Under the pieces are notes generated by a model. The model worked only from the letters and a program-made list of their open reading frames with translations, made no database searches and had not been told where the DNA came from. Positions 22,051 to 33,989 of a stretch of DNA of 64,000 bases are shown one piece after another. The stretch is from Okapia johnstoni (lineage: Eukaryota > Chordata > Mammalia > Artiodactyla > Giraffidae). Each line of letters opens with the position of its first letter. Positions within the stretch are counted from its first letter, which is position 1. The DNA lies in the NCBI GenBank assembly GCA_024291935.2, contig CM044317.1, positions 17,878,230-17,942,229 on the forward strand, read 5' to 3'. Both the position numbers and the translations under genes were made by a program.

Positions 22051-23326
22051 AACATACACACGAATTACACACATATTTTAAAATGACATTGAATTACTTC
22101 AGTTTTTCTGTAAGTCTTCGAAGATGCTTCAAGCTCTTGAATTACCCAAGGACCATCAGGTTTAACCTCAATTTTCTTCTAATGGCCAGAATTCAGAGAC
22201 ATGCAAGTTGGTGACAATTTCTGATTAACCGACTGTTAGTAAAGACTGTTCCGAGTTTCCTTTCCAGTAATATGGCTCTACTGTGGATGAGCTCTGAACC
22301 CCCACCTCCTTGCTCCATATTCCTCCCTAGTATCTTTCCTCTTTCACTACTAGAAAGAATCAGCCATCATAATAACTCTCTGAAATCCATTTAATTATAT
22401 ACATTAAAGCGGAAACTGCTATTTACCAATAGCCACCTTTGTCACATAATGGATTAGATGAAAACTTGTAAAAAATCCACTCAGTTTCAATTACCTCTGC
22501 TGCTCAGAACTTGGTATAATTAAAGCCAATGGCATTATCTGTAAACTTCATTATAATCTCATTTTACCTTCAATCTTCCTTGCCACCAAAACCTTTTACA
22601 AGAGCTGTTAATAAAAAGGAAAAGAGACTACTGCATTCTCCTCTTTCTGCTCTTACCTAACCTCTGATCAAGTCTTAACAAGCAAAGAAATTGAGAGAGA
22701 GAACAACAAGGGAGGGGCGCAAAGAAGATCAAAGTGCTCAGATAATACCAAATGGACTAATTAAGGCTGTGAAATGCGCTCATGGTTGTACTTTCCTCTT
22801 TGGCTTCTGGTGCTTTGTATTTTACCTTCACAGGAATGAGTTTGCAGAAAGACAAAGTCGACCTCCTACAATGGATGTGTTTGCTAAGCCTCAGGAAAGG
22901 AAGTTCAAGAGATGATCTGGGAGAAGAAAGAACAATGGAGTCTGATGTCAGTGAATGATTTTGCAGTTTTAATTCTTTGGAAGTTCATGCTCAAGTCAAG
23001 CCAGTATCCGGGACAACCTTTCAGATACAGACAGCCTGAAAAGTATTGCATTCAGCCAACTGCAAATGCCTGGGACCCAACGCCTCTATACAAAGCTTGG
23101 GCATTAGCTGCAATTCCAAACACATTATAAAGAATCCACCAGAAGTATTGACCAATCATTCTGTAGTACTAATAACAGGTCGATTAAATTGGCAACTTTT
23201 TGTACAGAAGGCCTTTCTTGTTTCCTCGGTCTAAAGTAGGTCACCTAACCCTCCTCCTAGTCCTTTGGTTTTGGTACACTGATCATATATTTATTTGAAT
23301 ATTTATTCATATCAGTATGTTGTCTG
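22051..23326. other. Unique sequence, partly conserved-looking
   Basis: No repeat was named. Positions 22385-22615 are repeat-free with several ttaattata, taattaaagcc and caattacc motifs and resemble conserved noncoding sequence, on texture only. Frames at 22691-23234 are short and have no recognisable domain. Confidence 0.35.
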
Positions 23327-23465
23327 CCTCTCCCCTAGATGGTAAGCTCTGTTAGGACAGGGAACCAAGTCTATTTTGTTTTCCATTATGAATTCATATA
23401 TTTTCCAGGGTGACAGAGGAGGCTCTCAATATTCAATAAAATGAATGAAAGAATGAATGAGTGGG
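23327..23465 (+). mobile_element. L2 LINE 3' end
   Basis: Matches the L2 terminal pattern: ccctagatggtaagctctgt, taggacagggaaccaagtct, then aggctctcaatattcaataa and a degenerate gaatgaatgagtg tail. Confidence 0.7.
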
Positions 23466-23558
23466 CAAACACATGGGTGCTAGAATTCAGCCCTGGCCAT
23501 GAACTTCTGATATGACCTAGTGAAGTCACTCCCCTTCACCACAATTTCTCTTCCCTCT

Positions 23559-23751
23559 GTTGTTGTTGTTTAGTCACTAAGTTGTGTCTGACTCTTTTGT
23601 GACCTCATGGACTAGCCCACCAGGCTCCTCTATCCATGGGATTTCCCAGGCAAGAATACTGGAGTAGGTTGCCATCTCCTTTTCCAGGAATCAAACCCGC
23701 AGCTCCTGCACTGGCAGGCAGATTCATTACCACTGAGCCACCTAGGAAGCC
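23559..23751 (-). mobile_element. Bov-tA SINE with target-site duplication
   Basis: A reversed element beginning tgttgttgtttagtcactaa and ending with the complement of the head, gagccacctaggaagcc. Flanked by a perfect 11-bp duplication ctcttccctct (23548-23558 and 23752-23762). Confidence 0.96.
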
Positions 23752-23762
23752 CTCTTCCCTCT

Positions 23763-24604
23763 ACACAGCCTTAATTACCTCTGCAATATCCCAGGACACG
23801 ACTTCATAATTTTTTTAAAAATCATCATAAGCTGATCACAAAGAAAAGTTCAAAACTTTGCATTCAAATGTCACTCAGTGAGGTCAAGCCGACTTCTCTA
23901 ACTACTGAAGTTTGCTCCTGGTAAACAGGAAGTGGGAAGGAAAAAAAAAAAAAAAGACCATGAAATCAAGTAGTGGCTGCCCACCTCACGTGAGGTATGA
24001 CCCCCTTGCCTTCAGCAAATGCTCACTAGTTTCTGATAATGTACAGGACCCATGTCAGGCACGTGAGGGATACAAAATACTTCATTCACTGAAGGAACTT
24101 GTATTCCATGGGAGTTATACCTTCTTTGAAGAATGCTAAAGAAAAATAATTTCTCCCGGTTCCTGTGTAGAAATAGCTATGGACCATTTAAGAGATAAAT
24201 ACAATCTTTCTTTCCTGGAAAAACCCAAAGAAATATTTGGGAGCATTAAACCATCACAATTCTGGCTCTGACTTCAAATAAACAGGACCAATAAACCCTC
24301 CCTTCTCTGCATTTCTAATTTAGCAAGGCCTTTATACACCCTCTAAGAGCAAGTGAATTTCATATTTGCATCTTATTCAAAATGTGTTGGCATTTTGCTA
24401 GATTTTTTAACTGTAGTTGGCAGCACTGAACCGTCTATTTGGGAATATAGAGCAGTATCTGCTCAGAGCTCCTATTCTGGGCCCATACACACACACACAT
24501 GAATGTACACATTTAGAATATCTATGATGAATGTTTTTTTGATGGAATTAGGGAGGGAGAAAAACCAGAGACACATCAGGTTAGTGTCCAGTAATACCAC
24601 TAGA
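23763..24604. other. Unique sequence, no feature seen
   Basis: No gene or named repeat. A run of A at 23941-23955 and a short (CA)n at 24487-24500. Confidence 0.45.
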
Positions 24605-24690
24605 TCTCATTTACTAAGTGTTGACTATGTGTTAGGCACTTGCATTTGTATCATATTAATTCTCTCAGAGCACTATAAACAATTACTATC
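24605..24690 (-). mobile_element. MIR SINE fragment
   Basis: Complement of the MIR 3' end: tttactaagtgttgactatg, tgttaggcacttgcatttg, and tattaattctctcagagc. It is cut off by the following Bov-tA. Confidence 0.65.
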
Positions 24691-24699
24691 ACTTGCCTA

Positions 24700-24886
24700 G
24701 TACTAAGACACTGCCTGCAATGCAGGAGACCTGGGTTCGATCCCTGGGTTGGGAAGATCCCCTGGAGAAGGAAATGGCAACCTACTCCAGTATTCTTGCC
24801 TGGAGAATCCCATGGACAGAAGAGCCTCACAGGCTACATTTCATGGAGTCGCAAAGAGTCGGACACGACTGAGCAATTAACACTTT
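24700..24886 (+). mobile_element. Bov-tA SINE, head truncated
   Basis: Starts inside the tRNA-like head (cactgcctgcaatgcaggag) and continues with gggttcgatccctgggttgg, cctactccagtattcttgcc and gtcggacacgactgagcaa. Confidence 0.92.
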
Positions 24887-26421
24887 GACTTTTCCATGAG
24901 CCAGGTTCTATTTTAAGAGACTGTAAATACGTCGTCTTGTTTAAGGTTCTCGTAGTCTTACGTTATGGCAGAGCACTCAGGCAGTTGGACACCAGAGTCG
25001 AGGCCTGTAACTATCTCTCCATGAAATTCTGCTATAACCCCACGTGCAAATGAAGGCTGGGGCTTGGCAGGCTGGCTGGCTGGCCCAAGGTCACACAGCC
25101 TGCAAATGGCCAAGCTGGGCTCTCAAACTAGGTCATCTGTCTTTGGCTCCCAATCCTTTATGTCCTCGTGGTATGATGGCCATGCTAGATTTGTCTCTGT
25201 AGCATATATGAGGAAGAAAAACTTGATGTTTGAGAAGCAGAGTTAGAAAAAGAGAGAAATGTTTACAGTATGAAGAAGTTGTTCTAAAAGGCCTTACAGA
25301 CTGACTAACCACAAAAGTTACTGTCCAAACTTTTGAAAGTGAAATGGGTACTGTTAATAATAATACCTGGACAACAGGCATAAACCAAGAGGTGTGATCA
25401 CCCAAAAGAACTTTGATACAATTATATCCTTCTTTCTATGATTCACCTTATTAGTTGAAGTGAAGAAAAAGATGTATGGGAAAAATAACCCACATACCAC
25501 TTTCTCTAGGTTAGGTGATCTTCATGAGCAACAAAAGTATAAATCATGTTGACAAACAGATTATTTTTTTTTTAGTAGTCCTCTAAAATGTATTTCAAAC
25601 TCATATCACAGAGTAAGAAAATGAATTTTATTCAGAGAACTGAAATAATTGTCTGAAACCAGGTAATATCATTCACATCAGATATTTACCTAAAATACTT
25701 GAAAACAAATTAGATGTTTCAGACTCCTAGGAAGACTTGTTAATTAGCATAAAACTGATTCTCAAGAATAAATGAGGTAAATTGAAAGCAACTTTACCCT
25801 GGTCTTTGCTTCTCATCTTCCTATTGACTCACTTTATTGCTTGTTTCACCTTAATTTCTTGCTTCCATTTTAAAAATCCTATAGCAGCAAGTATCTACCA
25901 TTGTAAGGAATCAATAGAACTTTAAAAGTGGAAAGAGATCTTCATTCATTTTGAAAAATTCAAAGCTGCAAACATGGAAAGTTTCCAGGTTGTAGACTAT
26001 CTTTCCGGCAAGAGTCCTCACAGTCCAACTTTATTTGTTATTATAAACTCAGAAATGGAACAGAGGAAAGGGGCTAAGTTCGAGGAGACTAAATGACAAA
26101 TTAAGCCATTTCTCTGGCAGGCCGAGAGGGGCAAAGCATGTTAGACAGTGGAAGGGAAAACACAGAGGCAGAGAAGTCCCATCAAGCCTGGAAAAAGCGC
26201 AATAGGAAAAGTAATCACACAGTCAGTTCCGGGGCCTCCAGGTGCATCCCTGCTGGGGTATTAGTAAATCCACTATGACATGAGTGGAGAATATCTCTTA
26301 ACCATCTATATTCATTTATTTTACAAGATTTTAGATTTATTATACTTGATGATACTTTTACAGAACAGCATGTCTTCAAGAGTCATTAAAAAAATATCTT
26401 TAGCAAGAATTATAGTTGTTG
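24887..26421. other. Mostly unique; MIR fragment at 25075-25165
   Basis: Positions 25075-25165 read as a reversed MIR piece (ggcccaaggtcacacagcct, aagctgggctctcaaacta). The rest is AT-rich with no recognised element or gene. Confidence 0.45.
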
Positions 26422-26689
26422 AAGGAATGACGCTGAGGCTGAATCGCCAATACTTTGGCCACCTGATGAGAAGAGCTGACTCACTGGAAAAGACCCTGAG
26501 GCTGGGAAAGATTGAAGGCAAAAGGAGAAGCGGGTGCCAGAGGAAGAGATGGTTGGATGGCATCACCGACTCAATGGACATGAACTTGAGCAAACTTCGG
26601 GAGATAGTGAGGGACAGGGAGACCTGGTGTGCTCCAGTCCGTGGGGTCACAAAGAGCTGGACATGACTTTGCAACTGAACAAGAACAGC
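26422..26689 (+). mobile_element. BovB 3'-end fragment with target-site duplication
   Basis: Begins aaggaatgacgctgaggctg and ends tttgcaactgaacaagaaca. A perfect 10-bp duplication atagttgttg flanks it (26412-26421 and 26690-26699). This shows a severely 5'-truncated BovB that integrated by target-primed reverse transcription. Confidence 0.95.
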
Positions 26690-26699
26690 ATAGTTGTTG

Positions 26700-27563
26700 C
26701 AGGTGAGGGAAATAGGGTGGTGAAAAAGTTTCAGGCCTTATCTCTAAAAGCTTACAGTCTAGCAGAGAAGACAAGAATTAAACAGGTGCACACACAAATA
26801 AAGACCGTCAAACTCCCTAACTAAATCTAACAGGAAAATAACATTCGTTTTATTGGCATTCACGTTACAATCAATGTTGCAGGAAACATCTATTTTCTTC
26901 AAAGCTTAAAATAACATATAAAACCATAGACGAGGAGCAGCAGAATACATCATTTATGTGCTAATAACTGTTTATTATTTCCCATAACTTTTTTTTCTGT
27001 CAGCCTATTAGAGAAAGGAAGGCGAGGAGCAAAAAAAAAAAAAAAAAAAAAAAGGAAGAATGCTCACTTGTTTTTCATTTTGACTTTTATCTTATTAAAT
27101 GGCCTTTATTTAATGTTTGCTGTCATAGGCCCTTTTCCATTCTTTCTGTTTCTTTACATTTCTCTTTATATCACTTACATCTTTATATTATTGCAATACG
27201 AACAAATTGGTTTGTGATGATATGAAACTAGGCAGTTTGCCCATAATTGAAGACATTTTGCCAACAAGTCCCAGGCTGCCAAGAGAAGCGGTGACAACAC
27301 TCTGAATATGAGTGTATGATCCCTATGTAAATATCTAGGCATTCTGCCCTTTTGAAGCCATGATACAGGCCCATATGACTGGCAGATTCCTTAATTAATC
27401 ATGGCGCCCCGTGATGGCCATCCTTAAGGATGACTGCTGCCTCAGCTCCAAGCTAATATTCATTTCCCACCCCATTCTCTGATCTGACCCATTTCTTTTT
27501 GTCATGACCACATTGTTCAGAAATGAGGTACCAAGAAAATTTCACTTAAACTACAACTCTCAT
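26700..27563. other. Unique sequence with a candidate conserved block
   Basis: A 23-base A run lies at 27031-27053. Positions 27225-27450 are repeat-free with ccttaattaatcatggcgcc and the 12-bp palindrome atccttaaggat (27420-27431), and look like conserved noncoding sequence by texture. No gene was recognised. Confidence 0.35.
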
Positions 27564-27589
27564 CTTTTTGTGGTCCTTACCACAAAAAG
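27564..27589. repeat. Perfect 11-bp hairpin, 4-nt loop
   Basis: Arms ctttttgtggt (27564-27574) and accacaaaaag (27579-27589) are exact complements around the loop cctt. Confidence 0.9.
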
Positions 27590-27720
27590 AACTTTGATTT
27601 TCTTAACACGTAATTTTCACTTTTGACTAGCTGTTTTCTGCATTCATGGTGTGAATATATGTATATATTTCCTCTCTCAAACTGAGATGGTATTAGGACT
27701 TAAGAAAATCAAAGTTCTTT
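27586..27720. repeat. Perfect 21-bp inverted repeat, 93-nt spacer
   Basis: Positions 27586-27606 and 27700-27720 are exact reverse complements (core aagaactttgattttctt). The outer end overlaps the small hairpin at 27564-27589. The arms could be terminal repeats of a small DNA transposon or the stem of a foldback. No family was recognised. Confidence 0.88.
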
Positions 27721-28239
27721 ACAAATCCATAATTTAAGACCAAAAATAAGAATCCTTTAAATGACACCAAAAAATGGCAGGTTCTTCATACTGTATATAG
27801 GGCTTGTTCCTCCTGAAAAGAAGAAAGTAAATTGCTACTCCATTGGAACACTTTTTCAAGCTATGAAGGAGTAATTTCTTATGCTAGAGTAGTAATTTAT
27901 TAAATGAATTCCTAGTGACCTGAAGACTTAATGCACCTACTAACAGAAGCACTTTGCTGCCTTCTCATTAATAGTTCTTGCCCATTACATAAAGTTCACA
28001 AGAGGCAGGAGCAGCGAGCCCATCGCTGCTCTTAACAGCAACATCTTACTCTCTTTGGTGAGATTAATTATTGACTTTGGGGGCATGTTTTCTGACTTAA
28101 CAATCACTGGGAAAAGGGTTCATGCTATAACTCCATCCAGCCTCATCCTTTCCCTCTGATAGTATTTACATCAGCATTTGGAGTTATCTCTGTAGCTTTT
28201 CATTTGAAACTGTCAATGTTTAAAAACCCTCCATGGGCC
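27721..28239. other. Unique AT-rich sequence
   Basis: No repeat or gene recognised. Confidence 0.45.
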
Positions 28240-28446
28240 TCCTGTGCTTAGTTGATCAGTCATGTCCAACTCTTTTCAACCCCGTGGACTATAGCCCACC
28301 AGGCTCCTCTGTCCATGGGGATTCTCCAGGCAAGAATACTAGAGTGGGTTGCCATGCCCTCCTCCAGGAGATTTTCCCAACCCAGGGATCAAACCCAGGT
28401 CTCCCACATTGCAGGTGGATTCTTTACCATCTGAGCCACCAGGGAA
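28240..28446 (-). mobile_element. Bov-tA SINE
   Basis: A reversed, full-length element: tgcttagttgatcagtcatg, accaggctcctctgtccatg, ctccaggcaagaatactaga, and ending in the reversed head gagccaccagggaacc. Target duplications are not evident. Confidence 0.94.
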
Positions 28447-28523
28447 CCACTGGTCTCCATCCCTCTCCATTAATAGATTCTCATCTAGCTGCCATGACAT
28501 TCTCCAGATTCTTGTATCACTAT

Positions 28524-28640
28524 CAGTGGTTCTCAACCTTTTATCTGCACCATATACACCTCCTATAAATAAGAGATGCTCATTCAAGGGCTGGGGCATT
28601 GGTGGTTAGGAATAAAACTTATAGAGTCAGTGTGTTGGTA
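28524..28640. mobile_element. Possible hAT terminus fragment
   Basis: The sequence cagtggttctcaacctttta is the typical left terminus of Charlie/MER5-type hAT elements. The matching right end was not found, so the extent is uncertain. Confidence 0.4.
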
Positions 28641-28653
28641 CAGAGTCAATGTG

Positions 28654-28863
28654 AATTGTTCAGTTATATCTGACTCCTTGAGACCCCATGGACTATAGCC
28701 CATCAGGCTCCTCTGTCTATGGGATTCTCCAGGCAACAATACTGGAGTGGGTAGCCATTCCCTTCCCCAAGAGATCTTCCTGACCCAGGGAATCTTCCTG
28801 ACCCAGGGATTGAACCTGGGTCTCCTGCACTGCAGGCAGATTCTTTACCATCTGAGTCACCAG
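28654..28863 (-). mobile_element. Bov-tA SINE with internal 18-bp duplication
   Basis: A reversed, full-length element. Flanked by a perfect 11-bp target-site duplication gagtcaatgtg (28643-28653 and 28864-28874). Inside, atcttcctgacccaggga occurs twice in tandem (28774-28791 and 28792-28809), lengthening the head junction. Confidence 0.96.
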
Positions 28864-28874
28864 GAGTCAATGTG

Positions 28875-31094
28875 GAGGGTGCAATTTTTAGACACCCCCC
28901 CCAATAAGGTTACCATAGCTATACATTTATACATCCTTGATAATATTAAGAACCATTTGTTTGTTATAGCCATTTCTACCAGCAAGCTACTTTTGAAAAC
29001 TCAACGATTTTCTCTCATGCTCTTTTCTTCCTTTCTGTCACATTTCCTATTAAGGGTTTTACAGTTGATAGCACATTTGCCAAAGATAACACACAAGTTA
29101 CATTCTGCCAGGCACTCACAGAGCTAATCTAATTAGTGGCTTGAAACCCTTTAACGATAAGTGTGTGTCCTCATTTACTTATTCTAAGAAGGTATGTTAC
29201 ACTAACAAAATAAGTATATAATTGGAATTTATATAATAATTCATCAGTGGTAAGACACTATGTAGAATCAGGAAAACAAATGTCACCCAAAGCCATGTTC
29301 CCATGTTGCCTGGCATGGTCGCTGGGCTTCATTATCCAGTAATAAGGAGAGGGGTGGGGGCCAGGAATTGGCCAGAGCAGCAGCTGTGAGTACAAAGCAA
29401 GGCTGGCTGGGCTAGAAAAGCAAGTGGAAGGCTTAGGCTCTGGGCAGCTTCAGGCTAAGTAAGCCCTGCCCAGAACCAGCACTGGGTCTCTGGTATCTTA
29501 GGATAAGGAAGATGAGTGGCAAAGAGTTAAAGAAGCAGTGGATCACACTTTAGAGATTAAAGAATTCCTTTATAAATACAATATAATGAAAAGCCAAATG
29601 ACAGTTCTTTAGGAAACAAAACAAAGTCCTTAGTCAAGAGCATCTGAATGGTCTCCATGAACTGTTGATAAAAATGTGTGAAACAGGTTTGTTTGTTTTT
29701 GATGAGCTGTCTTCCATGTATTGCATGGAAGCAGTACATGCTCAGAGCTAATATTCATTAATAAAGGAAAAATCATAACAATGCCTATAAATCCAACCAA
29801 TCACAGATAAAAATTGTTACATACTGCCATTCAACCCTCTGGTATTTTTCCTACATGGATAGGCTGTATAAATTTTTACTGAAATCCTATATGCTTTGAA
29901 GTAGGCTAAAGTATTTTAAACTTGGTAATATGACTGAACATTTTATGTATATACATCTTAGAAGAATATTGCAGAAATGTAGCTTTTATTTGCAAAAAAA
30001 AAAAATGAACTAGTTTTTTTCTAATAAGTTTCTTCCAGGTAAATTGCCAATTTTTGCAGACTTTTTTTAATTCCACGTAGTTATCAGGTAACTCATTCTA
30101 GAGCAACGGAATCCTTCCATAAATTTCCCTTGCTCTTCATTTTACCACTCTTCGAGCAGAATGGCAAGAGGTTATGGACTACTTTATGAGCAGTTTTTCA
30201 TTTCAGTATATGGCTGATGGTTCCTGCATAAAAATTACCTGTAACCTTCTGGATCTATCTTTCAAGTATTTATGCATATGATTTAATATGCTGGCCCAGG
30301 CATACTAGAGTCAGCTAAATATATGGATTGTATGTGTCAGCTCTTTCTCATAAATAATAATGTTGTACTTTCTCTCTCAAAACAATTGGCTGCCACAATG
30401 ACAACTGATTGTAGGAAAAACAAAGAGGGTTTCTTGCAATGGATCCTTAATAGGTTTTAAATAATAAAAATTAGAACGTGATAAGCTCAAAAGCATAGCG
30501 ATTACATTTCCCTTGTTTAGAATGTAATCCAAATTCTTGCATTAATTCCGTGCTGTGTGTTTATATTTTGGTTCACTGAGGCTTACTGATTAGACCAGAT
30601 ACATCTTGTGGCATTTCTTTCAATATCCAGCTCACTGTGGTATTAGATTGAGCAACTATTCCCTCCGGAGCGCTGATCTGGCATCTGGAGAAACAGCTGC
30701 TCTGTTTCATATTGGAGAAATATTCACATAATGAAATGTTTATGCTTAAAACTGGATATGGATTTTATACATCCTGTTTTTACGTAATGAAAGGGGTATG
30801 TTATTTTAAGAAATCATTAAGTAGTCTAATGTTTAGTCAGATTTTCATTTCGCGTAACATGATTTTCCCAGAAGCTGATGCCACACAGACCCCAACCCAC
30901 CCCATCCGCCTAAAGCAACTGTGTTTTCTAGCACCTGCAAAGACAATGAAGGTTTCAGCTGTGCACCACAGCAGGCAGGCAGGCAGGCAGGCACCACGGA
31001 ACCCCATCTCACACAAGCAGGTGCAGCTAACACCAGGCCTCTGGATGCAGTACTGGTACAATCCAAAGTCTTGCTCACAGCTTTTGGGGCTCTG
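28875..31094. other. Mostly unique sequence
   Basis: About 2.2 kb without a gene. Positions 29760-29960 resemble an old LINE-like repeat (ctgccattcaaccctctggt) of unknown family. A short (CAGG)n run lies at 30970-30992. The 134-codon frame at 30712-31116 has no domain and runs across that repeat, so it is taken as chance. Confidence 0.4.
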
Positions 31095-31109
31095 CACCTT
31101 AGAAACTCA

Positions 31110-31343
31110 AACTTGAGATTCCCCGGTGGCTCAGTGGTAAAGAATCCACATGAAAATGCAAGATATGCAAGAGATGTGGGTTTGATCCCTGGGTGGGGAA
31201 GATCTCCTGGAGGAGGAAATGACAACCCACTCCAGTATTCTTGCCTAAAAAATTCCATGGAGAAAGGAGCCTGGCGGGATATAATCCACAGGGTCACAAA
31301 AAGTCGGGCATGACTGAGCACACATGCATACTATGGTATGGTA
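31110..31343 (+). mobile_element. Bov-tA SINE with target-site duplication
   Basis: Head gagattccccggtggctcag, B box gggtttgatccctgggtggg, end gtcgggcatgactgagcac, short variable tail. Flanked by a perfect 15-bp duplication caccttagaaactca (31095-31109 and 31344-31358), the longest SINE duplication read here. Confidence 0.97.
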
Positions 31344-31358
31344 CACCTTAGAAACTCA

Positions 31359-31899
31359 GGGATGTGTTTTCATAGAGTTTTTAAAATTAAAACCACACAT
31401 TTGTAATACAAAGTACAGAGAGGAAAAGCCAAAACAATCACTGTGATCATTTTCCGCTTTTAACATACTCAAGGGGGGTACCTAGAGCTCCCCTTGATTT
31501 TAGAGCCTCCATTCTGCCTGCTGCCAAGAAGTCCTTCTGCAGAGGACAGTGGGCCCGGCTCTTTCCTAAAGCCCTAGACCAACTTCGGGAGCACAGCTTA
31601 TTCTGATGGGAACTCTTTATGAGCATATTTCTATTTCTATTAGGTCAAACATAAAGGTCACTTTAGGGATACAGAGACTCTTAGACATAAAACTAGCTTT
31701 GGCAAAGCCAGCACTCAGACAGGATTTTCTCACCATCTACTGAGCCTATTAACTTATTACACTGGTCCTTTCTATCTTAGACTGAAAGATACCCCTCTTT
31801 TTTAAGGTTGCTGTCTCCCCCTCTACCTGTTCCTGCACCCTTCTTAGGAGCCTCTCTGGATGATCTGCTTACTCCCTTCCCACATCTCACCTTTAACGC
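31359..31899. other. Unique sequence grading into L2
   Basis: No gene. From about 31790 the sequence becomes C/T-rich and may already be diverged L2. Confidence 0.4.
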
Positions 31900-32690
31900 C
31901 TCTCTGCAGACCCCTCAACCATCGCTAACCTACCTACAGAACTAAACCAAATCCAAACACCTCTCCAGCCATCTCCCCTCGCCCCAGCTCCAGCCATTCC
32001 AGCTCCCACCCCTTCATAGCCACACTTAGACTCCTCTAAGGGGTCCACTTAGACCCTCTTGCTGTCCTTGTTTTCTCACCTTCCATCCATCTGTCAAAGC
32101 CATGTCACCCTTTTTTCACTGGAGTCTCTACCTTCCATGTCATGGGACTTCATCTAATGGCTACTTTTCAGTCCTTCCTTACCTAACCTTTCACAGCACA
32201 TGACATTGTCAAATGTTCTTTTTCTTGGAACTGTCTCTCTTTTCATCTTTGGTGACTGTTTTCTCCTGGTTGTTTCCTCCTACCTTGGTCAAAGCTCCTA
32301 TGCTTCATGGGTTCATGTGAATACTGGTGCTAGGGCTATGTGCTGTCTCTTGTCCTTTGCTTCTCTCACTCTCCACACTATGTCTGGGCCACCTTATCTT
32401 TCCCATGGTTTTAATTAGCATATGCCAATGACCCCCAGCCATTTATCTCCAGCACAGATCACTTTCCAGAGGTGCAGACGTACATCCTCCATCCAACTGC
32501 ACATCTCACCCCAAAGACCTCAAACTCAACGCATCCAAAATGGAGTTCACCATATCCCTAGCACTGCTAACAGACTCCTTATCTTGTGCATCCTTCACGA
32601 ATGAATGACATCATTCATGGAGATACCTGTCAGGTCATATATGACCCCTCCCTCTCCTTTGTCTCCCATCCCCCAACTACCAGGAGCCAG
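31900..32690 (+). mobile_element. L2 LINE reverse-transcriptase fossil
   Basis: A diverged L2 ORF2 segment in sense orientation. Landmarks: gacttcatctaatggctact, tcacagcacatgacattgtc, ctgttttctcctggttgttt, ctctccacactatgtctggg, and tatgccaatgacccccagcc at about 32421, which corresponds to the YADD catalytic box (here read as YAND). Downstream gacctcaaactcaacgcatc matches the 'LKLN' region. Frames are broken. L2 is extinct in mammals. Confidence 0.8.
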
Positions 32691-33109
32691 TAAAGGGGAA
32701 TCATATCACTTTTCAGAGTACCTTTTTGTCTCAACAGTACTATCTCTTCTCTGTTGCAACTCTTACCTTGAGGAAGCCTGTTTAAAAAGAGAGGAAGAAA
32801 AAATACTGTTCTTTTCCTTGGTGAGAGACTGGCAAGAGGTAGATTAAAATAAAAAGCCACAACAAAGCTATACCCCCAATGTGGCATCTTTTTCCTGCCT
32901 GCTGCTGTGGCTGGAAGGCCATGTGTAGACAAACAGCAAGAGGTAATATCACTTTCCTGCTCCTAGACCTAGGTGAGAATTTTCATTAAAAAAGAAAAAA
33001 TCATAGACTGGCTGCAAAAAAAAGAATTCCAGGTACATGAAAACTAGAAAAATCAAATGTAAGAATTTGCCAGAAATATGATCATCAACCAAACAGAATA
33101 CGGATTTGG
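32691..33109. other. Unique sequence, no feature seen
   Basis: No gene or named repeat; A-rich patches at 32985-33000 and 33016-33024. Confidence 0.45.
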
Positions 33110-33325
33110 ACAGTTTTTATGAACATCTAGATCTCTACTAACATGTTACTGCTAGCCACCTAAGACTATTTAAATGTAAGTTAATTAAATTTAAAAAATT
33201 AAATTAAATTTTAAAACGTTGCATCCTCAGCAGCATGAGCCATACTCCAAACACTCAGCAGTCACATATGGCTAGTGGCCGCTGTATTGAATGGGGCCGA
33301 ATAAAACATTCCCATCATTGCACAG
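33110..33325. mobile_element. Old DNA-transposon-like fragment
   Basis: The phrases tactgctagccacctaagac and cacatatggctagtggccgc flank an AT-rich self-complementary centre (ttaattaaatttaaaaaatt). This layout is familiar from an abundant mammalian hAT-derived element, though I cannot name the subfamily. Confidence 0.5.
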
Positions 33326-33573
33326 AGTGCTACCTGACAGGGCTGGTCCAGACAAATATAATTAAAGGAATGAGAATGGGAAAGAAAACAGAGGGAGCTA
33401 AGAGTGAATGAGAGGAAAAGGCCAGTGGCAGACTGGCGCTGACAAGAGCTGTGCCTTCGGCCGTTACGGTATAAAGGTGGTGAAGACCAAACAAGAAGGA
33501 GGAAGTCTCAGAGGAGACCCAGGGAAAGGCTGTCATGAATTCTCAGAATAATGGTGCTCACAGGAAGACTAGC

Positions 33574-33693
33574 ATTTTTTTTTTCTTGGCTGCACAGCAC
33601 AGCATGCAAGGTCTTAGTTCCTAGACCAGGATCAAATCTGTGCGCCCTGCAGTGGAAGCACAGAGGCTTAACCCCTGGACCACCAGGGAAATC
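33574..33693 (-). mobile_element. CHR-type tRNA-Glu SINE with target-site duplication
   Basis: Reversed A tail (T run), then cttggctgcacagcacagca, gtcttagttcctagaccagg and the reversed head cctggaccaccagggaa. Flanked by a perfect 9-bp duplication aagactagc (33565-33573 and 33694-33702). Confidence 0.93.
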
Positions 33694-33989
33694 AAGACTA
33701 GCCTTAATATTAGCATCCTCTGGTTTCTTCTCAGATGACATCACTTTCCTCCTCAAAGATCTGAACAGCAGTTGTCAGTGCTGGGAGCCAGACACTCGGA
33801 AGAGCTGGTGTGGATTTTCAGTGCACCAGTAATCTGCTGACAAGAATATTTAAAGTGGCAGTTTGTGCATAATTGGTGATTTTATGCACTAGGCTCTTCC
33901 TATCATAACCAGATTATCATGGATTTGCATTCTAATACAGCACTAAATGACCCACACCTATATTTCTTTAGAAAATCCCTCTCCATGAT

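Noticed and set aside
27031..27053. Poly(A) as the tail of a retroposed element
   Set aside because: No recognisable retroposon sequence precedes the run, and flanking duplications are absent; listed only as a homopolymer.
30712..31116. 134-codon plus-strand frame
   Set aside because: Covers a CAGG tetranucleotide run giving RQAGRQA and stops inside unique sequence next to a SINE; no domain.
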